Assembly: GCA_024758765.1 (NCBI GenBank)
Contig: CP101406.1
Location: forward strand, 4,818,419 to 4,882,418
Length of the DNA stretch: 64,000 bases
Direction: 5' to 3'
Origin: Mycobacterium sp. SVM_VP21
Lineage (GTDB): Bacteria > Actinomycetota > Actinomycetes > Mycobacteriales > Mycobacteriaceae
Shown here: in pieces, positions 12,054 through 21,145 of the stretch
Position numbering within the stretch: the stretch's first letter is position 1
Layout of the letters: the number at the start of each line of letters is the position of its first letter
The notes under the pieces: model-generated
What the model saw: the letters and a program-made list of their open reading frames with translations, nothing else
Database searches by the model: none
What the model was told of the DNA's origin: nothing
Program-made: the position numbers and the translations under genes

Positions 12054-12133
12054 GGGCGCGATTCTGGCCGGGAAGTCGGGAGAATCGCGGGAGGCGCGCC
12101 GTAACACCAGCCCCAGAAGTTTCATCAGTCACA

Positions 12134-13948
12134 TCAGTCACAAGGCGCTGACCTGTCGTCGGCTTCGTTGTCGGAGCCCGCGTTCCGATCCTCTTGCGCG
12201 GCATCTAGTAGCTCTCGCGCGTGCGCCCGGGCGGTGTCGGTCTCCCCCAGCCCGGCCAGCATCCGGGCCAGCTCGCCGACCCGGGCGTCGTCCGCCAACC
12301 GGCGCACCCCGCTGGCGCCTTGTCGCCCGGTGGGCTCGACCATCAGGTGCACGTCGGCATAGGCCGCGACCTGCGGCAGGTGGGTCACCACGATGACCTG
12401 GTGCGTTCGGGCCAAGCGAGCCAGCCGCCGCCCGATCTGCACCGCGGCCCGTCCACCCACGCCCGCATCCACCTCGTCGAACACCATCGTGGTGCCGGCC
12501 GACTGCCGCGATGAGGTGGCTAGCACCACCTCCAGCGCCAGCATCACCCGGGACAGTTCCCCACCGGAGGCGCTCTTGGCCAGCGGCAGCACCGTCATGC
12601 CGCGGTGCGGGGCCAGGCCGAACTCGACATCGTCGATACCGTCGGCGCCGGCGTGCACCGTCTGGCCCGACGGCAACCGCAACGCGGCCGGGTCCTCGGC
12701 GGCCGCCGGGCTGGTGCTGACCCCGATGCTGAATTCGGCATCGGCCATTGCCAACCCGGACAGTTCGGCGCTGACCGCCTTGGCCAGTCCGCCAGCCGCC
12801 TTGGTGCGCGCGGCACTGAGGTCGGTGGCGGCCTTGGCCACCTGCTCTCCCAGCGCGTCGACCCGGCGCGCCAGCTCGGCGAGCGCTTCCTCGGAGACGT
12901 CGAGCTGGGTCAGCCGTTCCCGGGATTGCGCCGCCCAGGCCAGCACCCCGTCGATGTCGGCGGCGTACTTGCGGGTCAGGCTGCGCAGCTCGGCCTGGCG
13001 GGCCAACTTGGCATCGAGCGCATCGGCGCCGGTGGGCAGATCATCGAGATAACTGCCGAGTTCGCGGGCCACGTCACCCACCACGGTGAGCGCCTCGCCG
13101 AGCTGATCGCCCAACGCCTGCAGCGCGGTGTCGTCGGTGCCGCTCAACGCCGCCTTCGCCTGCCCCAGCCGATCGGTTGCCGAGTTCGGCCCGTCGGCTG
13201 CATCGAGCGCGTCGTCGGCTCCGGCCAGGGCCGCCCGCGCACCGGAGGCCGCGGCACGCAACGCGTCGAGCTCGGAGAGCCGCCGAATCTCGGCGGTCAG
13301 CGCGTCGTCTTCCCCGGCCCGAGGCTCGACGGCATCGATCTCCCGCAGCGCGAACGTGAGCCGGTCGGCTTCCTGAGCCAGTTCCCGGGCGCGGTCGCGG
13401 CGTTCGACCAACTCGCGTCGTGCCGATTGCCAGGCCTCGCGCGCGGCGCGGTAGCGCTCCAGCCGGGCGCCCACCGCGGCGTAGCGATCCAGCGCCGCAC
13501 GTTGCTCGTCCGGGCGCATCAACCGCAGCTGATCGTTTTGGCCGTGCAACGTCAGCAGGCTGCCGGTGAACCCGGTCAGCGATTTGGCCGGGACCCCGCG
13601 CCCGCCCAGGTAGGCCCGTGAGGGACCGTCGCGGCTGACCGAGCGGGCCGCGATCACCGTGCCGTCCTCGTCGCGCTCGGCTCCGGCGGCCTCGAGCAGT
13701 TCGTCGATCTGCCCGGCTGCGGCCTGCGCCAGGTCGGCGGTGCAGAACCGGCCCTCCACCACGGCACGGTTGGCACCGGAACGCACCCGGTTGGCGTCGG
13801 CGCGAGCACCACCGAGCAGGTGCAGCCCGGTGACCACCATCGTCTTGCCGGTGCCGGTCTCGCCGGTCAGGACGGTCAGTCCGCGGTCGAATTCAGCGGT
13901 GGCTGCGCTGATGGCGCCCAGGGACTCGATACGGATCTCAGTCAGCAC
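12134..13948 (-). CDS. recN: DNA repair ATPase RecN
   Basis: SMC-like ATPase in double-strand break repair. The 604-residue protein has the Walker A motif GETGTGKT close to the N-terminus (residues 30-37), a long central coiled-coil region rich in Ala, Glu and Arg, an ABC signature SASGGELSR and a Walker B region MVFDEVDAGVGG. Start ATG at 13948 gives the family N-terminus MLTEIRIESLGAIS. It lies 13 bases after nadK in the same direction. Confidence 0.95.
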   Translation of the reverse strand: MLTEIRIESLGAISAATAEFDRGLTVLTGETGTGKTMVVTGLHLLGGARADANRVRSGANRAVVEGRFCTADLAQAAAGQIDELLEAAGAERDEDGTVIAARSVSRDGPSRAYLGGRGVPAKSLTGFTGSLLTLHGQNDQLRLMRPDEQRAALDRYAAVGARLERYRAAREAWQSARRELVERRDRARELAQEADRLTFALREIDAVEPRAGEDDALTAEIRRLSELDALRAAASGARAALAGADDALDAADGPNSATDRLGQAKAALSGTDDTALQALGDQLGEALTVVGDVARELGSYLDDLPTGADALDAKLARQAELRSLTRKYAADIDGVLAWAAQSRERLTQLDVSEEALAELARRVDALGEQVAKAATDLSAARTKAAGGLAKAVSAELSGLAMADAEFSIGVSTSPAAAEDPAALRLPSGQTVHAGADGIDDVEFGLAPHRGMTVLPLAKSASGGELSRVMLALEVVLATSSRQSAGTTMVFDEVDAGVGGRAAVQIGRRLARLARTHQVIVVTHLPQVAAYADVHLMVEPTGRQGASGVRRLADDARVGELARMLAGLGETDTARAHARELLDAAQEDRNAGSDNEADDRSAPCD

Positions 13949-13961
13949 CGGAGGCGCACCC

Positions 13962-14894
13962 CTACTGTCCGCGCCAGCCGGTGACCGGCAGCCGGAATTT
14001 GCGCACCAGACGGTCGGTGAACGGCGAGCGACCCAGCCGCGCCCACTTCACCGGGCTGACACCGCGCTGCACTTCCAGGCGGCCACCGGCGGGCACCAGC
14101 ATCTTGCGGCGACCGTCGCAGAACACCAGTGCATTGTGGCCGTCGCTTTCGACTTCGATCGCGATGATCGATTCGGGGCTGGTGACCATGGGCCGGGCGA
14201 ACAGCGCGTGAGCGTTGTTGGGCACCACCAGGATGGCGTCCAGGTCGGGCCAGAGCACCGGTCCGCCGGCGGAGAACGCATAGGCGGTGGATCCGGTCGG
14301 GGTTGACACCAGCACCCCGTCGCAGCCGAACGTCGACACCGGCCGGCCGTCCACCTCGACGACGACGCCCAGCACACCCAGCCGGGGGCCCTTCTCCATG
14401 CTGGCCTCGTTGAGCGCCCACCCGCTGTCGACGATCTCGCCGTCGGCGCGCACCACGACGTCCAGCGTCATCCGGTCCTCCACCCGGTAGTCGCGGGCGA
14501 TGATCTTGTCCAGCACCTGGTCGATGGTGTCGGCCTCGGCTTCGGCCAGAAACCCGATTCGGCCCAGATTGACGCCCAGTACCGGGATGTCGGCGCTGCG
14601 GGCCAGCTCCGCCGCGCGCAGGAAGGTGCCGTCACCGCCGAGAACCAAGACCAGTTCGCAACCCTCGGCCGCCCCGTTGTCGGGATCCACCAGGTCGATC
14701 GCGACACCGATCTCGCGACCTTCGTCAGCCCCCGCGTGCAGCGCACCCTTGTCGACGGCTTCGGCGGTCAGCACGCGCAGCGCGATGCCGTGTTCGTCGA
14801 GCACCTTCTCGACCCGGCGGGCGGTGTCGGTGGCCTCTTCACGACCGCTGTGCACCACCAGCAGCACGGTGCGTTGATGATCTCCACTGGTCAT
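13962..14894 (-). CDS. nadK: NAD kinase
   Basis: Phosphorylates NAD to NADP; corresponds to Rv1695 (ppnK). The 310-residue protein has the signature [19 protein letters not shown] and the second conserved segment [15 protein letters not shown]. Its ATG overlaps the tlyA stop by four bases, so translation of the two is coupled. Confidence 0.95.
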   Translation of the reverse strand: MTSGDHQRTVLLVVHSGREEATDTARRVEKVLDEHGIALRVLTAEAVDKGALHAGADEGREIGVAIDLVDPDNGAAEGCELVLVLGGDGTFLRAAELARSADIPVLGVNLGRIGFLAEAEADTIDQVLDKIIARDYRVEDRMTLDVVVRADGEIVDSGWALNEASMEKGPRLGVLGVVVEVDGRPVSTFGCDGVLVSTPTGSTAYAFSAGGPVLWPDLDAILVVPNNAHALFARPMVTSPESIIAIEVESDGHNALVFCDGRRKMLVPAGGRLEVQRGVSPVKWARLGRSPFTDRLVRKFRLPVTGWRGQ

Positions 14895-15697
14895 TGCGGA
14901 CCCCTCGCGACGGCATCCTGCACGGCGGCGCGCAACGCGTCACCGGTCAGCGGCGCGGCACTGGCGCGCAGATGCAGAAAGTATTCGACGTTGCCGGAAG
15001 GTCCCGGCAACGGACTGGCGGTGACGGCGACGGTGCCCCACCCCAGTTCTTCGGCGCGGTGCGCCACCGATACGACCGCGTCGGCCCGCAGGGCCGGGTC
15101 GGACACCACACCGCCAGACCCCACCTGTTGTCGTCCGACTTCGAACTGCGGCTTCACCATTGGCACGATATCGGCGTCCGGTGACGCACAGCCAGCCAGC
15201 GCGGGCAATACCGTGGCCAGCGAGATGAACGACAGGTCCGCAACGATCAGCTCCGCGGGCCCGCCGATGGCGTCGACCGTCAGACCTCGGACGTTGGTGC
15301 GTTCGATGACCACCACCCGCGGGTCGGTGCGCAACGACCAGGCCAACTGCCCGTAGCCGACGTCGACGGCGACCACCCGGGCCGCACCCCGGTCCAGCAG
15401 CACTTCGGTGAATCCGCCGGTCGAGGCGCCGGCGTCCAGGCACCGCCGGTCGGCAACGGCGATACCGAACGTGTCCAAGGCGCCGATCAGCTTGTGCGCC
15501 CCGCGCGACACCCAACTGCGTTCGCCGTCGTCCACCACCGCCAGCGCCGCGGTCACCGCCACGGCGGTGGCGGGCTTGACCGCCGGGATGCCGTCGATGG
15601 TGACTTTGCCGGCCTCGATCAATTCGGCGGCCTGCTGGCGAGACCGCGCCAATCCGCGCCGGACCAGTTCGGCGTCGACCCGAGCACGCCGCGACAT
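14891..15697 (-). CDS. tlyA: TlyA rRNA 2'-O-methyltransferase
   Basis: Methylates 16S and 23S rRNA at cytidine 2'-OH; loss gives capreomycin resistance in mycobacteria. The 268-residue protein has an N-terminal S4 RNA-binding domain ([20 protein letters not shown]) and a Rossmann methyltransferase domain with [18 protein letters not shown]. It starts at the ATG at 15697, eight bases after the small gene upstream. Confidence 0.95.
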   Translation of the reverse strand: MSRRARVDAELVRRGLARSRQQAAELIEAGKVTIDGIPAVKPATAVAVTAALAVVDDGERSWVSRGAHKLIGALDTFGIAVADRRCLDAGASTGGFTEVLLDRGAARVVAVDVGYGQLAWSLRTDPRVVVIERTNVRGLTVDAIGGPAELIVADLSFISLATVLPALAGCASPDADIVPMVKPQFEVGRQQVGSGGVVSDPALRADAVVSVAHRAEELGWGTVAVTASPLPGPSGNVEYFLHLRASAAPLTGDALRAAVQDAVARGPQ

Positions 15698-15704
15698 GCC
15701 TGAC

Positions 15705-15890
15705 TCAGCCCTTCTCTACCGACTCCAGCGCCCGCACCAACACCTGGTGGGCCTCTTCGAGCCGCTGCGCCAAGGCCTGAAAATCACCGAGATCGCTGTG
15801 GGCCGGCAGGTCGGCCAGCTCGGCTTCGCCGGGCAACTCGGCCAGCACTGCCGCGATGCGTGCTCGGACGTCCTCAATCTCACTGTTCAT
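15705..15890 (-). CDS. Small conserved mycobacterial protein (Rv1693-like)
   Basis: A 61-residue acidic, helical protein (MNSEIEDVRARIAAVLAELP...) between the TPR-HAD gene and tlyA, in the position of Rv1693. No domain is recognised and the function is unknown. An in-frame start three codons upstream (15899) is possible. Confidence 0.7.
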   Translation of the reverse strand: MNSEIEDVRARIAAVLAELPGEAELADLPAHSDLGDFQALAQRLEEAHQVLVRALESVEKG

Positions 15891-15918
15891 GGGTGCCACT
15901 CACGCTAGCCGATGCCGA

Positions 15919-18000
15919 TTAAGGCCACGTGCCGAGCAGCGACCACTGTTGCAGCGCCGCGTCGGCGGTGTCATCGGCGGCCGCAACAGTGAACGTGCGC
16001 GCGGCCAGCTCGGCGTCCCACACCGCGGATGCGAGCGCACGGACGACCGACAGGCCATCACCGTCTTCCTCGGGTTGCCCGGCGGCGACGGTCACGGTGG
16101 TGCCATCCACCTGTACGTCCCAGGCCGGCTGCGACCCGATCGCCAGCTTGCCGGCGCCGACGTTCAACGCCCGCAGGTCATGGCCGAGGTAGGTCGGCCG
16201 ATGCTCGGCGACCGCGCCGACGGCGTCACGGGCGGAGTTCACTCCGGTGAGCACCATCAGGCTGGGCAGCGCAGCGGCATTGGCCGCGGCGATGTCGGTG
16301 TCGAGCCGGTCGCCGACCACCAGCGGTGCGTAGAACTCGCCGCGGGTCAGCGCCGCGGTCAGCAGCGCCGGGCCCGGCTTGCCGGCCACCTGCGGTTCGG
16401 CGTCGGTCGCGGCACGCAGGGCGGCCACCATCGAGCCGTTGCCCGGCAGCAGACCCCGCTCCGACGGCAGCGTCTTGTCGACGTTGGTGGTCATCCACAG
16501 CGCCCCGGCGCGGATCGCCAGCGCCGCCTCGGCCAGATCGGCCCAGCCCAGCTCGGTGGACAGGCCCTGGATGACGGCGGCGGGTTCGTCGGTGGCCAGG
16601 CGCACCGCTTCCAAACCGACGGCGCCGATCTCGGCCGCCAGCGACTCCGCACCCAGCACCAAGACTCGCGACCCGGCGGGCAGCTGGCCGGCCAGCAGGC
16701 CTGCCGCGATCTGGCCGCTGGTGGCGACGTCCTCGGCTGTGGCGGTGAAGCCCAGCTGGTTCAGATGTGCCGCGACCTCGTCCGCACCGCGCGACGAATT
16801 GTTGGTGATGAACAGCTTTCGGCTCTGCAGTTCGGCCAGGGTCTCGACAGCGCCGGCAGTGGGTTCACCACCGCGGAACACCGTGCCGTCCAGATCCAGT
16901 AGCAGGCAGTCGTATTCCTCGGCCAGGGTCGCACCGCCGCCCAGTTCGGCGATGCGGTCCTCGACGTCGGTAACGCCTTCGGTGTCGGCGGCAGCGGCGC
17001 GCAGGAACCACTCCAGCGCCTCACCTTCGCGCCCGAGTGCCACCAGCGTCTCGCCGTGCGCGTAGTGCAGCCGTGCGACCGTCGAGCCGGTCCGGTCCGG
17101 GTCGTTCGGTGCCGAGGAGAGCACCGTCAGTGCCTGCTCCAACTGCCCCAGGTCCGCGCGAGCACCGGCGGCGACAATCCGCATCTCGTCGGCCTCGTCA
17201 CCCTCGAGCTGCTCGGCATCCGGGCCGGTGGCCAACTCGATCGCTCGCTGGGGCCGGCCCAGGCCGCGCTCGCAGTCGGCGATCAGTGGCAACAGCGCGG
17301 ACTTGCTGCCCATCCGCCGAGCCGCCCGCAACTCGCCCAGTGCCTGCGTCCAGTCACCGCACTGGTAGGCGGCGATCCCGACGGCTTCGCGGACGGCGGT
17401 GATCCGCGTTGAGCGGGACCGAGCCGCCTTGGCGTGTAGCAGTGCCGCTTCCGGATTGTCGTCGAGCAGCATGCCGGCGGCGACCAGGTGGCAGGCCACC
17501 GCGTCGGCGGTGGCCCGGTTGAGCGTGCTCAGCTCCCGTCGCACTTCCGGAGCCAACTGCTTGGGTTCGATCCCTTCGGGCAGCGGCGGGTCGTCGTAAC
17601 GCTGGGACGTTTCCTCGCCAGCAGCGCGCGGGGGTCGCGACGTGCTCTCGAAGTCGCGCCGCGGGCGCGAAGAACGGTCGAAGTCGCGCGGCGGCCGCGA
17701 GGCTCCGTCGCGGTCACGCTGAGGTCGCGGGCCGCCGTCGCGGTCGCGGGGAGTCCACGAACCATCGCGGTCCCTTGGCGGTCGCGCGCTGCCATCGCGG
17801 TCGCGCGGCGGCTGGGAACGACGATCGCGGTCCGGTCCCGCACCTCGGGTTGTCCGACGCTGATCGCCGGATCCCCGGAACGAACCACCACCGGACTGCC
17901 CGGGGCGGCCTCCGGATTGCCCGGGCCGGCCACGGCGCCCGGCATCGCCGGCGCTCCTGCCGCCTCGCGGCCCGTCGCCGCCATTGCCGTGTTCGGCCAC
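15919..18000 (-). CDS. TPR domain fused to HAD-IIA phosphatase
   Basis: One 693-residue frame covers what are two genes, Rv1691 (TPR) and Rv1692 (HAD phosphatase), in M. tuberculosis. Residues 1-150 are low-complexity, rich in Arg, Gly, Asp and Pro with repeats of RDRDG. About 150-370 is helical TPR-like sequence, and the rest is a HAD-IIA domain with the motif DLDGTVF, the TNNSSRG motif and a VVGDRLDTDI metal-binding motif. No ATG, GTG or TTG lies in frame at the domain border, so separate translation is unlikely. The GTG start at 18000 has GGAGGG seven bases upstream. The substrate of the phosphatase is unknown. Confidence 0.85.
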   Translation of the reverse strand: MAEHGNGGDGPRGGRSAGDAGRRGRPGQSGGRPGQSGGGSFRGSGDQRRTTRGAGPDRDRRSQPPRDRDGSARPPRDRDGSWTPRDRDGGPRPQRDRDGASRPPRDFDRSSRPRRDFESTSRPPRAAGEETSQRYDDPPLPEGIEPKQLAPEVRRELSTLNRATADAVACHLVAAGMLLDDNPEAALLHAKAARSRSTRITAVREAVGIAAYQCGDWTQALGELRAARRMGSKSALLPLIADCERGLGRPQRAIELATGPDAEQLEGDEADEMRIVAAGARADLGQLEQALTVLSSAPNDPDRTGSTVARLHYAHGETLVALGREGEALEWFLRAAAADTEGVTDVEDRIAELGGGATLAEEYDCLLLDLDGTVFRGGEPTAGAVETLAELQSRKLFITNNSSRGADEVAAHLNQLGFTATAEDVATSGQIAAGLLAGQLPAGSRVLVLGAESLAAEIGAVGLEAVRLATDEPAAVIQGLSTELGWADLAEAALAIRAGALWMTTNVDKTLPSERGLLPGNGSMVAALRAATDAEPQVAGKPGPALLTAALTRGEFYAPLVVGDRLDTDIAAANAAALPSLMVLTGVNSARDAVGAVAEHRPTYLGHDLRALNVGAGKLAIGSQPAWDVQVDGTTVTVAAGQPEEDGDGLSVVRALASAVWDAELAARTFTVAAADDTADAALQQWSLLGTWP

Positions 18001-18111
18001 CTCGCGCCCTCCGGTCGTAACAGTGCTACCGAAAAGGATACGGCGGGGATCGCCGACCCCTTGACACGGTCGCATTCACGCGATCTGTTCGCGCAGAACA
18101 ATGGGACATGC

Positions 18112-18170
18112 GGGAAATGCCTGTGCCCCCGGGAAATGCCTGTGCCCCCCAATTTCTTGGGGGGCACAGG
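18112..18170 (-). terminator. Hairpin between 5S rRNA and the TPR-HAD gene, with a 19-bp direct repeat
   Basis: CCTGTGCCCCCC at 18139-18150 pairs perfectly with GGGGGGCACAGG at 18159-18170 around an eight-base loop. A 19-base direct repeat (18112-18130 and 18131-18149) includes the left arm. The position after the 5S gene suggests an rrn terminator, though no T-run follows on either strand. Confidence 0.55.
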
Positions 18171-18175
18171 GCTTA

Positions 18176-18287
18176 ATGTTGTGTTCGGCGGTGTCCTACT
18201 TTTCCACCCGTGTGGGCAGTATCATCGGCGCTGACAGGCTTAGCTTCCGGGTTCGGGATGGGACCGGGCGTTTCCCTGTCGCTATTT
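18176..18287 (-). rRNA. rrf: 5S rRNA, 3' part (nearly complete) with flank
   Basis: Reverse complement of 46569-46680. Only about nine 5' bases of the 5S gene are missing. It ends block 2, showing that an rrn operon reads toward the TPR-HAD gene; in rapidly growing mycobacteria the second rrn operon lies downstream of tyrS, next to this same gene block. Confidence 0.9.
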
Positions 18288-18397
18288 TTGACGGGTCTCT
18301 CGAAGAATCACGCGATGACCTTCAATCATTCGGCAACGACACGCCGGTCCCGCTGATCAGGTCCGACTCGTACACCACTCTGCTGGACGCAACCCGG
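18288..18397 (-). mobile_element. Left-end fragment of the IS1081-like element, inverted
   Basis: Reverse complement of the first 110 or so bases of the element at 50054. It opens block 3 and marks an insertion next to the accessory gene that follows. Confidence 0.9.
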
Positions 18398-18399
18398 AG

Positions 18400-18708
18400 T
18401 ATTACGTTGGATGCGTGAATCACGGCAGCATGCCGATTTTGGATGTGAAGCTCGAGTCCGCGCACATGCGCGGATTCCCCCAAGCTCAACCGAGGCTTTC
18501 CGATGCCGTGACGCGGGTGCTGCCGCCGGCACCCGGGTTCAGTACATCGTTCGTCACGCGCTGGGTGGACGAAAAGGACCAGCAGTTCCCTCTGGATGAG
18601 AACCAGCAGCACGTCAACACCGTCGACATCGAGGCCACCGTGAGCTTCTCCGATGCCAGCGGCAACCACTGGCGTCGGTCGAATGCCGGCACACTGAGAC
18701 GGCTCTAG
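18400..18708 (+). CDS. Unknown accessory protein, 5' end cut by IS
   Basis: The frame is open from the IS end and contains about 100 codons (…MPILDVKLESAHMRGFPQAQ…) before the stop at 18706-18708. No start can be placed with confidence; a GTG at 18415 exists. No domain is recognised. It ends 18 bases before the next gene, so the two may be an operon. Confidence 0.55.
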   Translation, partial: YYVGCVNHGSMPILDVKLESAHMRGFPQAQPRLSDAVTRVLPPAPGFSTSFVTRWVDEKDQQFPLDENQQHVNTVDIEATVSFSDASGNHWRRSNAGTLRRL

Positions 18709-18726
18709 AGAGGGGCAGCAGCGGTC

Positions 18727-19182
18727 ATGGCTGACTTCAAGTTCAATTCCGACTTCTTCGAAAGTCTCTCCAAGGGGTTTCGAGTCCCACTCGATGGAAC
18801 CGAGCATGATGCGATCCACAGCGTCCGACAGCAGCTCAGGGATATGGGTCTCACGGTCGACGACGCCGAGATTGCGAGAATCGTCCACGAGGCGCGAAGC
18901 GGCGCGCTAGCGTCCCCCGATATGTGGGAACTCATCCAGCCTTCTAATGCGCAGACCTTTCTGCGGAATCCGTCGGATGCTAACCGTTACAGCGTGGTGG
19001 TCAGAAGCCCGACGATCCGCAACAGTGAGCACGAGGCTAGCTTCGCCGTCGTCCACTCAAGGGCCCAGGTGAAGTTAGACACCTTCAGCGCCATGGGTGT
19101 CGACAAGACCTTCGATATCACTTGGCACAACCAGCAAGACGAGTCGGACGATCCGCAAAACTGGAGCACCGAACTCTACTGA
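18727..19182 (+). CDS. Unknown accessory protein, 151 aa
   Basis: ATG at 18727 preceded by GAGAGGGGCAGC. The N-terminal half is helical and charged (residues 1-75) and the C-terminal half mixed. No signal peptide, membrane segment or recognised motif. Base composition is less GC-skewed at third positions than the housekeeping genes, in keeping with an acquired region. Confidence 0.6.
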   Translation: MADFKFNSDFFESLSKGFRVPLDGTEHDAIHSVRQQLRDMGLTVDDAEIARIVHEARSGALASPDMWELIQPSNAQTFLRNPSDANRYSVVVRSPTIRNSEHEASFAVVHSRAQVKLDTFSAMGVDKTFDITWHNQQDESDDPQNWSTELY

Positions 19183-19229
19183 TCCGGGACCAGGAGCAGG
19201 CTCGGTCACCCGAATTCGTTGAGTATCTG

Positions 19230-19394
19230 ATGGCACCGAAGATCATCAAGAAGGCGCTCGCTACCCACCCGCAATGCGGAAAGGATGCGCCATACACGCT
19301 CGTGGACCGCAACGGCGATGGCGAGGTGGTCGACCGCGTGTGGATATGCCCCCGGTGCGGAAGGTGCGTCGATGAGGACGTCTACGAGCGCTAG
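19230..19394 (+). CDS. Small zinc-ribbon-like protein, 54 aa
   Basis: Starts at the ATG at 19230 within a longer frame. It has a CPRCGRC motif near the C-terminus and a single Cys (HPQCG) near residue 15, which could bind one metal ion. It follows the 151-residue gene after 47 bases. Function unknown; it could be spurious, though the cysteine pattern argues for a real gene. Confidence 0.45.
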   Translation: MAPKIIKKALATHPQCGKDAPYTLVDRNGDGEVVDRVWICPRCGRCVDEDVYER

Positions 19395-19662
19395 TCCCTG
19401 AGCGCAGGTGATGGCCTAGCGTGCCCAACCGTGGACACACTTTGGACACAAACTTGCGTCGGCGACCGACAGCCAGCGTTAACTATCGTGACGCGTTCTC
19501 CCAGTTAGAGCCATATTCAGCCCCGTCCGGAAAGCCCCAAACTGTGTGCGCGGCTGTGGACTACTGCATCGGCGCCCTCCAGGCGGCCCCGGCATGAGGA
19601 GTGACACAGGTGGGCCGGCCCTCTAAGCTAGTCGTCTAGATGTGGTGGCGGGAGGCGGGTAA
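19395..19662 (+). promoter_or_regulatory. Intergenic region with GntR operator-like palindrome
   Basis: Mostly featureless. At 19628-19639 lies CTAG-TCGT-CTAG, 24 bases ahead of the GntR start. The same CTAG-N4-CTAG pattern occurs ahead of the excisionase gene (20848-20859), which suggests a common operator for the regulator encoded here. GTGGTGGCGGGAGGCGGG before the start provides the ribosome site. Confidence 0.5.
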
Positions 19663-20442
19663 GTGCTCGAACTTGGTCAGGTCGATCGGACCGTGGACAG
19701 CCCGCCCTATCGGCAGATCGCGGGCATGCTGCGCGAGGGCGTCCGCTCGGGCCGGCTAGCCCCCGGGGCGCGGCTGCCGTCGGAGACTGAGTTGATCGAG
19801 CATTTCGGTGTGGCACGTATGACGGTGCGGCAAGCGGTCCAAGAGCTTCGTGCCGAAGGGCTGGTGATCGCCGAGCGCGGCCGCGGCGTGTTCGTCCGCC
19901 CGGCGCCTCAGATCCGACGCGTGGCATCCGATCGCTTCGCGCGGAAACACCGAGCCGACGGCAACACCGCATCCGACGTCGGAGTCGAGGAACCTGGGTA
20001 CTCGCCGGAAGTCGACCGGATCGCAGTGACCCGGAAGAAAACGAACCAGCTTGTGGCCGAACGTCTTCAGGTGTCGGCCGCTGATAAGGTCGTCGCGTGG
20101 TCATGGCGCTACCTCTCCGATGGGCAACCCATTGAGACGGCCGTCTCCTACCTACCCTTGACGATTGCCGAAGATGCGCAGATCACCGAGGCCGATACCG
20201 GACCGGGTGGCATCTACGCCCGCTTGGAGGAAACCGGCCACGCCATCGCACGTTTCACCGAGGAAGTCACCGCTCGGATGCCCACCCCCGAAGAACGCCG
20301 TGAGTTGCAGCTGGAGTCAGGGGTTCCCGTTCTGAGTGTGCTGCGGACCGCCTACGACACCAACGACGTGGCCGTTGAAGTCTGCGCCAGCGTCAAGGTC
20401 GCATCCGCCTACGTCCTCGAATACGAGTTCCCAGCCCGCTGA
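19663..20442 (+). CDS. GntR-family (HutC/UTRA) transcriptional regulator
   Basis: A 259-residue protein with a winged-helix GntR domain (about 14-80, RLPSETELIEHFGVARMTVRQAVQEL) and a C-terminal UTRA ligand-binding domain (about 95-255). UTRA regulators of this type often accompany actinobacterial integrative elements and control excision and transfer genes. It lies upstream of excisionase and integrase. The start at 19663 is a GTG. Confidence 0.85.
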   Translation: MLELGQVDRTVDSPPYRQIAGMLREGVRSGRLAPGARLPSETELIEHFGVARMTVRQAVQELRAEGLVIAERGRGVFVRPAPQIRRVASDRFARKHRADGNTASDVGVEEPGYSPEVDRIAVTRKKTNQLVAERLQVSAADKVVAWSWRYLSDGQPIETAVSYLPLTIAEDAQITEADTGPGGIYARLEETGHAIARFTEEVTARMPTPEERRELQLESGVPVLSVLRTAYDTNDVAVEVCASVKVASAYVLEYEFPAR

Positions 20443-20902
20443 ACCACACCATCCCTGGACGCCTCGACTACAGAGGCGCCGGTCATGATGCGGGTCCCCG
20501 CGTCGCCCTCGTCGAGTCTCTCAAGGCACCTTGGCTGGTGTGGCACGTCTTTTGATCCCAGCCGAAACACGGCCTGCGCCGCTCCGCGGCTCCGGCCCGG
20601 TTCCGCCTGGCCGTTCAGGTGGGGGTTGCGCGAGGCGGGTGGGTCGCTTCCTGGAGTGAATGTGGTTCTCGCTGCGGTTTGATGGGTGCCGGGCATTGAT
20701 GGAAATGATGATGCCCAACCCCACTCACAAGTCGTGACTCGTCCCCGATGTTGGGATGGACCGCATTGATCTGCTTCGACTGTCCCCCTTGGGTTCTCGC
20801 GTCGTTGCATTTCGGACAAACAATCTCCTGCGATACGTTGCACCGCTCTAGTTAACTAGGTAGGATGAACCTATATAGAGCAGTTCCCGAAAGGCTTGAC
20901 CA
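20443..20902 (+). promoter_or_regulatory. 460-bp gap with nested palindromes before the excisionase
   Basis: No convincing gene is visible. Just upstream of the excisionase are CTAGTTAACTAG (20848-20859, perfect palindrome), TAGGT-N7-ACCTA (20857-20873) and the outer arms GCTCTA (20845-20850) and TAGAGC (20876-20881). This nested symmetry is a probable operator or promoter region of xis-int, possibly bound by the GntR regulator. Confidence 0.55.
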
Positions 20903-21145
20903 ATGCTTGTATCGAAGGTGCCCCACCAGGAGGATTTCGCACCCGCGGCCGCCGTATTTCCGGAGCTGTTGACGGCCGAGCAGGTCGCTGACTTGCTTGG
21001 CGTGTCCACGGCCACCGTCAGCCGCTGGGGCGCGATGCGCGACCAGGGCCAGGAAGTGGGGCCACCGTGCTACGCACTTTCTGATCGGGTAAGACGTTGG
21101 GATGCAGCCGAAGTCCGCACATGGCTACACCGGGTGCGACGCTAA
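20903..21145 (+). CDS. Excisionase-type helix-turn-helix protein
   Basis: An 80-residue MerR/excisionase-like protein with LLTAEQVADLLGVSTATVSRWG as the DNA-binding helix-turn-helix. Its stop overlaps the integrase start (TAATG), the usual xis-int arrangement of integrative elements. It probably directs excision by the integrase. Confidence 0.85.
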   Translation: MLVSKVPHQEDFAPAAAVFPELLTAEQVADLLGVSTATVSRWGAMRDQGQEVGPPCYALSDRVRRWDAAEVRTWLHRVRR

